DNA from: a virus
Virus record (IMG/VR): IMGVR_UViG_3300022868_000023
Coordinates: 1 to 52,921 of that record
Strand: one strand, 5' to 3'
DNA length: 52,921 nt
In this document: in pieces, positions 31,397 through 38,725 of the stretch
Layout: every line of letters begins with the position of its first letter
How positions within the stretch are numbered: the first letter of the stretch is position 1
Notes under the pieces: generated by a model
What the model saw: the letters and a program-made list of their open reading frames with translations, nothing else
What the model was told of the DNA's origin: nothing
Database searches by the model: none
Position numbers and translations under genes: made by a program

Positions 31397-31598
31397 TGAC
31401 CTAGCCGAGAAAACCACTAAGAGACTACGCGCGATGAAGCATTGGAGAGAAGTAGGCTTGGGGCATCATCAAGCCAATCTCGCAGCGGGAGAGGTAATAT
31501 ATCCTAGCGGATATGCTGTTCAAACGGTGATTGAGATTGAGCAGACATCCCTCGCCGCGATTGATGCAGAACTAGCACGCAGGGTTGACAATCCGTAA
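31371..31598 (+). CDS. Small hypothetical protein
   Basis: 75 residues, helical; GGAGAGGC ahead, overlaps the previous gene by 26 bases. Unknown. Confidence 0.5.
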   Translation: MERIPWTVDDLAEKTTKRLRAMKHWREVGLGHHQANLAAGEVIYPSGYAVQTVIEIEQTSLAAIDAELARRVDNP

Positions 31599-31613
31599 CG
31601 GGTATGTCATAAT
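31585..31613 (+). promoter_or_regulatory. Sigma70-like promoter
   Basis: TTGACA (31585-31590), 17 bases, CATAAT (31608-31613), 16 bases ahead of the ATG at 31629, so its transcript would be almost leaderless; likely drives genes up to the sliding clamp. Confidence 0.75.
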
Positions 31614-31628
31614 AGAAAGGAGGCTGCA

Positions 31629-31829
31629 ATGTTGAAAATCAGTAACCAAGCGAATGGCTACAAGATCAAACTTAGCAATCCGGGGTCAGGCAAGCGCGGG
31701 AAGAGCATATTCGCGCAGAACGTAGCTGAGTTACACGAGGCCATAGACCATTATTACATGGCTACTTTAGGGCATTGGGGCGAGAATGAGAACTGCCCGC
31801 TTTGCCGCGACATGCAGCAGCGTAGTTAG
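31629..31829 (+). CDS. Small hypothetical protein
   Basis: 66 residues; basic N-terminal half and a CPLC near the end. AAGGAGGCTGCA ahead. Unknown. Confidence 0.5.
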   Translation: MLKISNQANGYKIKLSNPGSGKRGKSIFAQNVAELHEAIDHYYMATLGHWGENENCPLCRDMQQRS

Positions 31830-31917
31830 TACAATCGATTGGAGACCATCGTTACCGGGGGGCTGACAACCCCAACGTCCGAGACACAAGAGTACAATAC
31901 ACCAAGGAGGAGACAAG

Positions 31918-32112
31918 ATGAAGAGGCCAACATGTATTGAGATAGCCAACAATTTTGACCTGTGGGGGGAGTACTTTGATCCCCACGCAACCACGACGCA
32001 AGAGGGGTTCGATGGCGGTTCGGCAGAGGAACGCCTTGCTCTGCTGCATGAGTACTACCCTATCGATGATTGCAACTGCGGATGGGCAGAGCACAACGGG
32101 GGTGTAAAGTGA
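31918..32112 (+). CDS. Small hypothetical protein
   Basis: 64 residues, acidic, with a CNCGW near the end. AAGGAGGAGACAAG ahead. Directly precedes and overlaps the sliding clamp gene by 4 bases. Confidence 0.5.
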   Translation: MKRPTCIEIANNFDLWGEYFDPHATTTQEGFDGGSAEERLALLHEYYPIDDCNCGWAEHNGGVK

Positions 32113-33209
32113 ACACGAAAGACTTAAAACGCGCATTGGGCCAGTCCAAACCATTCATCTCACGGTATTCTACGTTGCCCATTCTGAATAACGTAGCCCT
32201 CTATACTGGCGACGGGCGCCTCTGGATAGAGGCAAGCAACCTTGAAATCTTCTGCCGCATTCCCGTAGCCCACGCAGGCGAATTTGCGGGCATCACGGTA
32301 GAGCACAAGGTGCTGGCCAAAATCGCGGGCGCATTGGACTGCCCAACGTTAGACTTCGCCAGTGACAATGACCATCTTGTCATCACTGGCACAGGGACCA
32401 CAGCCAGACTGCCGGGGATTGACAGAGACGAGTTCCCCATTACCCCGCGCAAAGCGGACAAGATTATGGCCGTGATGGGAGCAGGTGTCTTGAAGCGCGT
32501 TGCAACGTTGGTCGCACCGTCCGCACTAACAGACGAATCTCGGCCTGTGCTGATGCAGGTATGTGTAGAGTTGACAAAAGAGGGTGCGCTATTCATTGCT
32601 TCCGACGGCTATATGCTATCGAAGCTAGGCGTCCAGGCAAACGGCGACTACGCGGCTATCGACGATGAAGCTACGCTGCTAGTCCCCGCCAAAGCATGGA
32701 AGGCTATCGCGGGATTGGCCTCGTCAGCGAACGAGGACGTGACGCTGGGCATAGTGTTGGACAAAGAGGGCGAGCCCCGGCAGGCCATGTTCAGTTTCGC
32801 ATCAGGGGCGCAGGCCGTAGCTATGCTGTACAATATGTCCCCATTTCCCAAATGGCAGGATATTTGGCCTGCGGCGTTTACGGGCAGCGCAGTTGTTACC
32901 AATCTGGGCAAAGCAATCAAGCCATTGCTGTCCCTGGCGGGCCGCGATTACCTCAAGTCCGCCTGGATATTTAGCGACGCGGGCCTACACATCAGCGCCA
33001 AGGGTGAGGACGGAGCCAGTATGGCACGCTCTGTTGAAGCGGTAGTTACGGGCGAACCGCTCACCATTCACTTTGACATAACGCGGGTCAATGATTTACT
33101 CAAACGCAAGAAGGGAAACTGGACTCTGCGATATGGCACTGATTTTAGCCCTATGGTATTCGAGATGGGGGCCTGGGCCACCGCCGTGATGCCTATGCTA
33201 GACAAGTAA
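32109..33209 (+). CDS. dnaN: DNA polymerase III beta subunit (sliding clamp)
   Basis: 366 residues from the GTG at 32109. LPILNNVALYTGDGRLWIEA near the start, LPGIDRDEFP at about residue 100 and PVLMQVCVELTKEGALFIAS at about 142 follow the repeating domain pattern of bacterial beta clamps (three similar domains per monomer). The C-terminus (DFSPMVFEMGAWATAVMPM) is close to the usual ..LLMPM/MPMRL end. The ring holds the replicative polymerase on DNA. No polymerase gene is seen in the window, so it may recruit the host enzyme. Overlaps the upstream gene by 4 bases. Confidence 0.85.
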   Translation: MNTKDLKRALGQSKPFISRYSTLPILNNVALYTGDGRLWIEASNLEIFCRIPVAHAGEFAGITVEHKVLAKIAGALDCPTLDFASDNDHLVITGTGTTARLPGIDRDEFPITPRKADKIMAVMGAGVLKRVATLVAPSALTDESRPVLMQVCVELTKEGALFIASDGYMLSKLGVQANGDYAAIDDEATLLVPAKAWKAIAGLASSANEDVTLGIVLDKEGEPRQAMFSFASGAQAVAMLYNMSPFPKWQDIWPAAFTGSAVVTNLGKAIKPLLSLAGRDYLKSAWIFSDAGLHISAKGEDGASMARSVEAVVTGEPLTIHFDITRVNDLLKRKKGNWTLRYGTDFSPMVFEMGAWATAVMPMLDK

Positions 33210-33219
33210 AGGAGCAGAA

Positions 33220-33678
33220 ATGACAGACAAACTAAAGGAACTAGAGAATCGCCGTACCGCGGCCTGCGCCAACTTCTGCGCAGGTGTCACAACAGAACAC
33301 CTTGAGGCTGGTTGGAATCTGCCCGCAATACTTATGGTAGTGGCAGAAATAGGCAATCACAGCCACGACAGTGTTGTCAGGAACCTGGCACGGAGCATAA
33401 CGAGATGTATGGGGGCAGTTGTGATCATACAGCGGGTTGACGACATTACAATTTCCCTTGTAGAGCAAGGGGATATGGTTGCAGTAGTATCGTCTAGCAA
33501 CGCCTTTCGCTGGGCGCTGCTGTTTGCTGGCGCAGAGGGTACGTTGGCAGCACTCAAAGCATTGCTGGAAGAGGCGGAGACAGTAGTAAGCCTCGACGGC
33601 TTCCGCCCCAGAGACTTTCATACCATTCGAGCGGCGCAAGATGCTGTCGCCGCCGCCGAGGGAGGGGGTGAAGACTAA
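33220..33678 (+). CDS. Hypothetical protein after the sliding clamp
   Basis: 152 residues, mixed alpha/beta, AAGGAGCAGAA ahead. Eleven bases after the clamp stop, so same transcript. No family recognised. Confidence 0.6.
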   Translation: MTDKLKELENRRTAACANFCAGVTTEHLEAGWNLPAILMVVAEIGNHSHDSVVRNLARSITRCMGAVVIIQRVDDITISLVEQGDMVAVVSSSNAFRWALLFAGAEGTLAALKALLEEAETVVSLDGFRPRDFHTIRAAQDAVAAAEGGGED

Positions 33679-33679
33679 C

Positions 33680-33754
33680 ATGGAACTGGCAATCGTTGCG
33701 TTGTTGCTTATGGGCGTTTGGCTGCTGCTACACGCGCTGGTCGGGGGGCGCTAG
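33680..33754 (+). CDS. 24-residue membrane peptide
   Basis: MELAIVALLLMGVWLLLHAL plus a short GGR end: one hydrophobic helix. Preceded by GAGGGAGGGGGTG. Too short to judge beyond a membrane microprotein. Confidence 0.4.
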   Translation: MELAIVALLLMGVWLLLHALVGGR

Positions 33755-33775
33755 TACAATCGATTGGAGGCTGAC

Positions 33776-34000
33776 ATGAGGCAAAACGGGTTCACCGAGG
33801 CAGGCATCAAAAAGATGCTGAACGAGGCCACCGAGCGCATAGCTATGATAGAAGCGGTGCTTGATGACAAAGCACGCGTTGAACACGCGGCGGCCCTAGC
33901 TGGGGCATGCGGATATGATATTCGACAGGGGTGGTTTAGGCTTTTCCACTTTTATGAGGCGCAGAGGCTGTTGGCACTAGCCCTACTCAGCGATGCATGA
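33776..34000 (+). CDS. Small helical hypothetical protein
   Basis: 74 residues from the ATG at 33776, directly after CAATCGATTGGAGGCTGAC. Helical. Its last base touches the next AGTCTTTGCACAAAGACT palindrome. Confidence 0.5.
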   Translation: MRQNGFTEAGIKKMLNEATERIAMIEAVLDDKARVEHAAALAGACGYDIRQGWFRLFHFYEAQRLLALALLSDA

Positions 34001-34016
34001 GTCTTTGCACAAAGAC

Positions 34017-34045
34017 TTGACAAGCGCTCCATAATGTGGTATAAT
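34017..34045 (+). promoter_or_regulatory. Sigma70-like promoter overlapped by a palindrome
   Basis: TTGACA (34017-34022), 17 bases, TATAAT (34040-34045). The palindrome AGTCTTTGCACAAAGACT (34000-34017) runs into the first base of the -35 box, a good position for repression or activation. Confidence 0.85.
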
Positions 34046-34064
34046 ATAAACAAGGAGAAGCGAT

Positions 34065-34382
34065 ATGCTTGACAACCGTTACTACTTCGTAGATGATGAG
34101 GGTATACCCATCAAGGCAACAGACATCCTGGTGTGGGCCAGGCAATGCAGCGTACCAAACAGCCGTGTTGCCCAGACTACCCTTGCCGGCGGGGTAGTAG
34201 TCTCAACTATCTTCACGGGGCTAAATTGCATTTGCCCCAAGCTCCCCCCTGTTGTCTTTGAGACTGCTGTATTCAAGGACGGGGAGACTGGAGTAGTACG
34301 CCGCTACTCTACGTGGGATGAGGCAGAAGCAGGCCACGCTGAAGAGTGTAGGCAATTGAGGAAGGCAGGGGACGATGGTTAA
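34065..34382 (+). CDS. Hypothetical protein
   Basis: 105 residues. Beta-rich, with a pattern (VFETAVFKDGETGVVRRYST, then WDEAEAGHAE) often seen in small phage proteins of unknown role. AAGGAGAAGCGAT ahead. Confidence 0.6.
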   Translation: MLDNRYYFVDDEGIPIKATDILVWARQCSVPNSRVAQTTLAGGVVVSTIFTGLNCICPKLPPVVFETAVFKDGETGVVRRYSTWDEAEAGHAEECRQLRKAGDDG

Positions 34383-34548
34383 CAATCTAGCAAATGCTAC
34401 ATGTATACTCGTTGTTCTCTTCGTCATACTAGCGCTGGCGAGTCTATTGGCTGATAAGCCAGATCGCGAGGAAGGACAAGCCTTTGCAACTAGTGTTTGG
34501 CAGATGGCCGTCGTGTGCCTGCTCGCGATCATCATTCTCAAAATGTAA
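34375..34548 (+). CDS. 57-residue membrane protein
   Basis: Two hydrophobic spans (TCILVVLFVILALASLL and MAVVCLLAIIILKM) around a charged loop. Start overlaps the previous stop by 8 bases. Its stop lies inside the next palindrome. Confidence 0.5.
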   Translation: MVNNLANATCILVVLFVILALASLLADKPDREEGQAFATSVWQMAVVCLLAIIILKM

Positions 34549-34575
34549 GTCTTTGTGCAAAGACTGGAGGGTAAT

Positions 34576-35025
34576 ATGAAAGTTACAGCAGAGATGTTGC
34601 GGGAGAAGGGCGCTTGCGAGTCTCAGGCGGAGAAGTTTGAGGCTGAATGGCCCAATGGCGTGAAGATCGCTGAGGCCAGCGCGAGGCGGGCAAAGGAACT
34701 GGGGCTAAATACCCGTTGGTTTGCTATGCACTTTCTGGCCCACGGGGCGCTCAAAATCTACTTGGCGGCTGATGCTGCCGCTTGGGCAGTATATGAAGAG
34801 GCTACGGCTGCGGAGCGCAAGGCTTATCTTAGAGCAGCAGACACAACAGAGGAAACCCGTTGGCGGCTGCGATACATGCCTGAAAAAGTCAAGGCCAACC
34901 ATCCAGCATGGCAAGCCCTTGCTAGGGCAAAACGAATCTTTACAGAGGCCGCAGCCCCTGCGCTAAAAGCATACTATGCCGTTTCGGCACTGGGATTAGC
35001 CCTTGCCGTTGAGGCGACCGACTGA
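34576..35025 (+). CDS. Helical protein of the MKVTxxML family, copy 1
   Basis: 149 residues. MKVTAEMLREKGACESQAEK, EWPNGVKIAEAS, and a long Ala-rich helical body match a second gene at 41095 (MKVTVQMLRDAWACLDQVA, EWPNGIEITEAS). Both start a few bases after an AGTCTTTGNNCAAAGACT palindrome plus GGAGG. Similar short proteins occur in other phages without known role. Confidence 0.6.
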   Translation: MKVTAEMLREKGACESQAEKFEAEWPNGVKIAEASARRAKELGLNTRWFAMHFLAHGALKIYLAADAAAWAVYEEATAAERKAYLRAADTTEETRWRLRYMPEKVKANHPAWQALARAKRIFTEAAAPALKAYYAVSALGLALAVEATD

Positions 35026-35027
35026 GA

Positions 35028-35151
35028 CATTGTTTGTGCCGTAATGGCACCAATGAGGGCGCTACGCCACCCGGTACAGGGGGCGGATTATAACGAAAGC
35101 CTGAACAGAGCTTCACTATCCATGGCCCCCTGCTGGCGCTCCATGGGGGCC
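35028..35151 (+). other. Structured gap with two hairpins
   Basis: First hairpin: CATTG (35028) and GTGCC (35036) pair with GGCAC (35046-35050) and CAATG (35051-35055). Second: GGCCCCC (35124-35130) with GGGGGCC (35145-35151). Between them a GC-rich stretch. No T-run, so terminator function is uncertain; no gene fits here. Confidence 0.4.
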
Positions 35152-35174
35152 TAAACCAAGAGAGGAGAGTAGTC

Positions 35175-35369
35175 ATGGTGCTTGAAAAAGATTATCTTGA
35201 AGAGGCAAAGGGGGTAGACAGAACAACCAACAACGTTGCCCCAGAGGATGAGCCTGGTGCTTGCATTGCGTATGGGATATGGACCTACGCTGTTATAGCG
35301 CTGGTAGACAGGGTTGACCAGATTGCGCCGATACTGCAAGACATTTCCAAGAGAGGAGAAAGAATATGA
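35175..35369 (+). CDS. Small hypothetical protein
   Basis: 64 residues, acidic N-terminal half and a hydrophobic helix (YGIWTYAVIALVDRVDQIAP). GAGAGGAGAG ahead. Could be membrane-associated. Overlaps the next start by 4 bases. Confidence 0.5.
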   Translation: MVLEKDYLEEAKGVDRTTNNVAPEDEPGACIAYGIWTYAVIALVDRVDQIAPILQDISKRGERI

Positions 35370-35728
35370 ACGTTCCTGTTGGCATGGAATGTCCACGATG
35401 CGGGGAGAGCAAGGCCCATTGGATAATCCGGATTCACAACGCGGACGGCTGGATGCGCTGCGTGACATGTGGCCAGGAGTACAGGCCCAACAAGGCGGAC
35501 GCCCCACACGACTGCTCAACCTGTGCATTTGCAGACTATCACCCCGCAACGTCAGGGGCGGCACACTTGGGCCAGGCCCCAGAGGAGGCGGTATACGAGT
35601 GCTGCCTTTCCGACCTTGTAACAGAGGAGCACGAACTAGAAGATTGCAGGTGGTGGATAGAAACCTTATGGACGCGTGCGGGAATCCAGTGTTCTACCAC
35701 GAGGAGGGAACATGCTAGGCAAGTTTAA
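35366..35728 (+). CDS. Double zinc-ribbon protein
   Basis: 120 residues: CPRCGES...CVTCGQ (about 8-36) is a typical zinc ribbon; CSTCAFA...CCLSD...CRWW (about 50-95) could form a second site. Overlaps both neighbours. Similar Cys-rich small proteins follow in a row. Confidence 0.6.
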   Translation: MNVPVGMECPRCGESKAHWIIRIHNADGWMRCVTCGQEYRPNKADAPHDCSTCAFADYHPATSGAAHLGQAPEEAVYECCLSDLVTEEHELEDCRWWIETLWTRAGIQCSTTRREHARQV

Positions 35729-35906
35729 CGTGCAAGATTGCCACAATTGCGCCTGGGCCCGAAGCACCAACGTACCACCTACGCTTCGCTACTTTGCAAA
35801 GAGGATGCCTGTCTACTGCCCATTCTATGGCTACATTAAGGCTAGCGATACTGATCGCGACTGCAAGGATTGGATGCCAGAAGAGGAGGGGCCAGATGAC
35901 GAGTAG
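35712..35906 (+). CDS. Small Cys-rich protein
   Basis: 64 residues with CHNCAWA, CPFYG and a late DCKDW, a pattern shared with the C-terminal half of the gene before it (CSTCAFA ... CCLSD ... CRWW). Probably one zinc site. Start at 35712 inside the previous gene. Confidence 0.5.
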   Translation: MLGKFNVQDCHNCAWARSTNVPPTLRYFAKRMPVYCPFYGYIKASDTDRDCKDWMPEEEGPDDE

Positions 35907-36102
35907 ATATTTGCGAATGACTGATGATGGATACAAGAACGTGGCCCCGTCACGCCGAGCAGAGGAGATTGACTCGGATGTAGTAGATCGCATGTCGTGC
36001 AAGAGATGCGGGAGCCAGATGAGATATGAGCCGTGGGCAAAGCCAGGCAGCTACGTTGCCTATGCAGTGTGTATGATCTGTCAAAGCGTTGAGGAGTTCT
36101 AA
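35896..36102 (+). CDS. Small zinc-ribbon protein
   Basis: 68 residues; CKRCGSQM...CMIC near the C-terminal half. Overlaps the previous stop. Third Cys-rich protein in a row. Confidence 0.5.
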   Translation: MTSRYLRMTDDGYKNVAPSRRAEEIDSDVVDRMSCKRCGSQMRYEPWAKPGSYVAYAVCMICQSVEEF

Positions 36103-36103
36103 G

Positions 36104-36340
36104 ATGATTACAAGTCTCTATGTTTGGTATTCTGATCATGCCAATCCCGCCTATCGTGCATGTGTCTATCGGGCCAACGGCAAGGGGCGGATGCGGGAAA
36201 TTAGCGCCCACAGGGCATACAGCCTGGCGTTGCTTGCCAACAGGCTCGTCAAACAGCACAAAGTACGCCTCTACCCCTTCTGCAGCGATGGCTGCGTTGG
36301 CTGGAGTGCATCGAGGATAGACAAGAGTTATATGTATTAG
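36104..36340 (+). CDS. Small basic hypothetical protein
   Basis: 78 residues starting at 36104; begins one base after the previous stop. Basic, helical middle (HRAYSLALLANRLVKQ). Unknown. Confidence 0.5.
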   Translation: MITSLYVWYSDHANPAYRACVYRANGKGRMREISAHRAYSLALLANRLVKQHKVRLYPFCSDGCVGWSASRIDKSYMY

Positions 36341-36362
36341 GTTTTATTGTTTTCCTCCTTCT

Positions 36363-36401
36363 TGCGGCGGGTGTCGGCCTGGACACCCGGCATCCGCCCA
36401 A
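36363..36401 (+). other. Stem-loop between the Cys-rich cluster and the first RNA/GIY-YIG module
   Basis: GGGTGTC and GACACCC pair around GGCCTG near 36,369-36,388, with GCGG/CCGC outside. No T-run follows. Possible terminator of the Cys-rich operon. Confidence 0.4.
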
Positions 36402-36459
36402 GACCAGTACAGGCAGTTGAATGGAGGAATAGCAGGATTGCACACTTGACCTCCTGGAT

Positions 36460-36488
36460 TTGACTTTTTTACGGTTCTGTGGTATAAT
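36460..36488 (+). promoter_or_regulatory. Promoter of RNA/GIY-YIG module copy 1
   Basis: TTGACT (36460-36465), 17 bases, TATAAT (36483-36488). The second half of the spacer (GTTCTGTGG) equals that of copies 2 and 3, the first half differs; the exact duplication with copy 2 starts inside the spacer. Confidence 0.8.
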
Positions 36489-36942
36489 GCAAAAGTGCCA
36501 GAATTGGAAAAGGGCTTTCTTTCTGCAGAAGGCTCAATATAACAATCGTAGAATAACCCCTACGTGCGACGGCTCTCTTCCGACTCTGGCACACAGACAG
36601 GCTGACTGCATCGCGTGCGTAGGGGTTTTCTGTATCAACAGGGGATGCAGAAAATGACAAAGGGTACTTATGAGATTAAGAACAGGTTGGATGGGATGGC
36701 GTATGGGGGGAGTTCTGGGGACATTGAGCAACGGTGGATGGCACACCTCTGGATGCTTCGCAACGACAGACATCACTGTGCGCATCTACAGAATGCGTGG
36801 AACAAGTATGGTGAGGACGTGTTTGAATTTAGCGTGCTTGAAGTGATTGAAGACCCAGATGAGCGTTTGGCGGCTGAACAGGCGTGGCTTGACATACATC
36901 ACGCCAACAAGACTTGCTACAACGTTGCCATTACAGCGGGGA
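36483..36942 (+). repeat. Direct repeat, copy 1 of 2 (with 47841-48300)
   Basis: By eye the two stretches are identical from the -10 region through the RNA leader and the first about 96 codons of the GIY-YIG gene, then diverge sharply. Recent duplication, gene conversion or transposition of the RNA-plus-catalytic-domain unit. Confidence 0.8.
36489..36656 (+). ncRNA. Pseudoknotted leader RNA, copy 1, ahead of a GIY-YIG gene
   Basis: Two interlocking helices. Helix A: GTGCCAGA (36495-36502) with TCTGGCAC (36585-36592), extended inward to about 18 pairs. Helix B: AACCCCTACG (36555-36564) with CGTAGGGGTT (36618-36627). A5', B5', A3', B3' alternate, so this is a pseudoknot. A third hairpin GGGCTTTCT/AGAAGGCTC (36512-36535) lies inside A. 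After B, TTTTCTG (36626-36632) can pair with CAGAAAA (36648-36654), covering the start codon and looping out AGGGG; this competes with the end of helix B by two bases. The copy at 41998 keeps all of these with different bases. Confidence 0.75.
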
Positions 36943-37292
36943 CGGCGGGGCCCATGGCAGAAGAGACGAAGCGCAGGATGAGCATAAGCCACATAGGTAG
37001 CAAACATAGCGAACAGACTAAACTCAAGCAGAGCATAGCCCACCTAGGCGAACTCAACCCCAGTTGGGGGAAGCACCATACTGAAGAGGCCAAGCAAAAA
37101 CGACGCACGGCCTTGAAGGGCAAGAAGCGCTTGCCATTTACTGAGGAGCACAAGCAGAATATAAGTAAGGCTAAACTGGGCAAGAAGCTCCAGCCGTTCA
37201 CCGAAGAGCACAAGCGCAATATAAGCGCGGCGGTTAAGCGGTGGTGGCTAAAGAAGAAAGCCGCTGATGCTGAAGGCGAAGTGGCAGACTGA
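36654..37292 (+). CDS. GIY-YIG homing endonuclease, RNA-module copy 1
   Basis: 212 residues from the ATG at 36654. GTYEIKN and MAYGGSSGDIEQRW are the GIY and YIG motifs with the catalytic Arg; LAAEQAWLDIHH holds the catalytic Glu; CYNVA ends the nuclease core. NUMOD3-like repeats follow (GKHHTEEAKQKRR, PFTEEHKQNISKAKLGKK). A basic Lys/Arg-rich tail ends it. The nuclease half is identical to the gene at 48012, the DNA-binding half is not. Confidence 0.87.
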   Translation: MTKGTYEIKNRLDGMAYGGSSGDIEQRWMAHLWMLRNDRHHCAHLQNAWNKYGEDVFEFSVLEVIEDPDERLAAEQAWLDIHHANKTCYNVAITAGTAGPMAEETKRRMSISHIGSKHSEQTKLKQSIAHLGELNPSWGKHHTEEAKQKRRTALKGKKRLPFTEEHKQNISKAKLGKKLQPFTEEHKRNISAAVKRWWLKKKAADAEGEVAD

Positions 37293-37296
37293 GGAC

Positions 37297-37325
37297 TTGA
37301 CAAACAGGGCGGCATGTGGTATAAT
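37297..37325 (+). promoter_or_regulatory. Sigma70-like promoter
   Basis: TTGACA (37297-37302), 17 bases, TATAAT (37320-37325), 6 bases after the GIY-YIG stop; restores expression downstream of the inserted module. CAATCGATTG at 37349-37358 follows. Confidence 0.85.
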
Positions 37326-37372
37326 GGAAACGGAACTGAACAGTTGTACAATCGATTGAACAGGGAGGCAAT

Positions 37373-37552
37373 ATGAGAACAGAGCGTGACAGAGAAATTG
37401 AGTGCGAAGACTGTTTGTGGAACGTGATTGATCCCGAGGACGACTACTGTGCCCTCGGAGAATCTGGGCCCGATGCGTCCTGCTTCGTGCCCGCAACCGA
37501 AAAGGAGGATGAGGAAGATGACAAAGAGACAAATGCAGTTCGCGTGGGATGA
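37373..37552 (+). CDS. 59-residue Cys-containing protein
   Basis: MRTERDREIECEDCLWNVID, then CALG and CFV: four Cys that could hold one zinc. Acidic tail. Start after CAATCGATTGAACAGGGAGG. Overlaps the next gene by 35 bases in another frame. Confidence 0.45.
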   Translation: MRTERDREIECEDCLWNVIDPEDDYCALGESGPDASCFVPATEKEDEEDDKETNAVRVG

Positions 37553-37751
37553 TGCAGACACAGACAAGGGCGAGTGTGCTCTGTGGTGCGACGAGGAGTT
37601 CGTTGAGCAGATCCGCGCCTTGGGGGGCGTGGCCAGCATTGTGCCAATATACCAGGGGCACTCGTGGCGCGTCACTTTCGACTTGCGCTACGACTGGGTG
37701 GGGGTAATGGACGACATCGAGGCTGTTATCATGGAGGGGAAAGATGACTGA
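37518..37751 (+). CDS. Small acidic hypothetical protein
   Basis: 77 residues from the ATG at 37518 (GGATGAGGAAG ahead). Alpha/beta with IPIYQGHSWRVTFDL. Overlaps the next start by 8 bases. Unknown. Confidence 0.5.
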   Translation: MTKRQMQFAWDDADTDKGECALWCDEEFVEQIRALGGVASIVPIYQGHSWRVTFDLRYDWVGVMDDIEAVIMEGKDD

Positions 37752-38475
37752 GCAAAACGAGGGGTACAGCGCTATCACACTAGAAGCCCTGTGGCAGCAA
37801 ATCAACACCCTGGCCCAGCGCGTAGAACAGTTGGCACAGAACGCTCACGGCGAGGCCCCTGAGGTCGTCTGGGGCAGCTTCGTAGACCCCCAGTCGGGCG
37901 CAGAGGTACGCATTACACGCCGGACAGGAAGTACAGACGAGGAATTCAACCGCCTCACCAACGGGGTCATGGACCGTCTCAGGGAGTCAGTTGAGGCGGG
38001 ATTTATCCCTGTAGCGTCGAGAGATGGTGTCGCTGCAATAGATCGGTATCGTCGGACCCAACGCAAGAATGGGAAACCGCCGACAGAGGAACCGCCGAGC
38101 AGCGTGCAGCCGGAGAAGCCAAGCACCCTACCATCCGTGCCTGCACCACCACCTGGCCCGCGTGCTGCGAGCGTGCCAACGCCAGCAAGCAAGGGCACGC
38201 CAACACAGCCCGATGGAACCGTAGTCATTGACGTTGTGGGCCTAGAGAAGGGGACGACGCGCGCAGGTGATGAACTGATCCGGGTCAAGGGCGGGGCGTG
38301 GAAACCCTACGGCGTAGCTGCCTATGTGGAGGTCTACCCCTCCCTGGACCAGTGGACGGACGTTGAGGCAATGGTCATGGGGCAAAACTATCCTGCTACG
38401 CAACTGGGGTTACAGGCTGTCGTTGAGGTCAAAGATGGAAAGGCCAAGCGCGTACTGAGTTTCCACAAGAAATAG
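37744..38475 (+). CDS. Hypothetical three-part protein
   Basis: 243 residues: an N-terminal coiled-coil-like segment (LEALWQQINTLAQRVEQLAQ), a charged middle, a Pro/Ser/Thr-rich linker (about 115-155) and a C-terminal beta-rich domain of about 85 residues (VVIDVVGLEKG...AYVEVYPSLDQW...VVEVKDGKAKRV). The end looks like a small OB-like domain; single-strand DNA binding is possible but unproven. GGAGGG ahead. Confidence 0.6.
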   Translation: MTEQNEGYSAITLEALWQQINTLAQRVEQLAQNAHGEAPEVVWGSFVDPQSGAEVRITRRTGSTDEEFNRLTNGVMDRLRESVEAGFIPVASRDGVAAIDRYRRTQRKNGKPPTEEPPSSVQPEKPSTLPSVPAPPPGPRAASVPTPASKGTPTQPDGTVVIDVVGLEKGTTRAGDELIRVKGGAWKPYGVAAYVEVYPSLDQWTDVEAMVMGQNYPATQLGLQAVVEVKDGKAKRVLSFHKK

Positions 38476-38479
38476 AGTC

Positions 38480-38579
38480 CCTCGCTGCCCTGTTCGCGAC
38501 CGTGGATGCCCAGACGGAAGAAACTAGACACGATGGCGCGGGGCGTCATCGAGCTGGGCTTGGCGGCAGGGCGGCGAGG
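38480..38579 (+). ncRNA. Candidate structured RNA: 100-base nested stem-loop
   Basis: Starts 5 bases after a stop codon. CCTCGCTGCCCT (38480-38491) pairs with AGGGCGGCGAGG (38568-38579), 12 pairs with one G-T. Nested inside: GCCCAG (38508-38513) with CTGGGC (38554-38559), then CGATG (38531-38535) with CATCG (38547-38551). No frame. Too large for a terminator and lacks a T-run. Confidence 0.55.
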
Positions 38580-38642
38580 CGCGTAAGATGAAGCGTGCCG
38601 GTTGAGTCTTTGTACAAAGACTTGTACATATGAGTGAGTCAT

Positions 38643-38725
38643 GGGACATGCACAGTCGGAGTGCTGGGCTATACGTGTACCGGTGAAGACGGTAGCCCCT
38701 TGGGGTTCGATTCCTCTGTGTTCCA
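38643..38725 (+). tRNA. tRNA-like element (degenerate, anticodon loop would read GAA)
   Basis: GGGACAT (38643-38649) pairs with GTGTTCC (38718-38724) as a 7-pair acceptor followed by A; GCAC(7)GTGC (38650-38664) is D-arm-like; TACCG(GTGAAGA)CGGTA (38678-38694) is anticodon-arm-like with U33 and GAA; TGGGG(TTCGATT)CCTCT (38701-38717) has the T-loop consensus. Against a normal tRNA: no bases between acceptor and D-stem, a 13-base insertion before the anticodon arm whose GGGC can pair with GCCC after it, and a T-stem mismatch. Could be a decayed tRNA, an attachment-site remnant or a tRNA mimic. No CCA is encoded. Confidence 0.35.

Noticed and set aside
36483-36656. HDV-like ribozyme
   Set aside because: The alternating helices resemble the nested pseudoknot idea, but helix A is 13-18 pairs rather than 7, the hairpin lies before rather than between the expected helices, and no catalytic C segment could be placed.
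36483-37292. Complete group I intron with a GIY-YIG gene
   Set aside because: The module lies between genes with its own promoter, no interrupted gene is visible, and I could not find P7/P3-type core segments after the gene. A covariance search would be needed to exclude it fully.
38643-38725. Functional tRNA-Phe or amber suppressor tRNA
   Set aside because: The GAA reading depends on a fold with a 13-base insertion and no linker before the D-arm; CTA occurs nearby (38669-38671) but not in a proper loop with U33. Reported only as tRNA-like.
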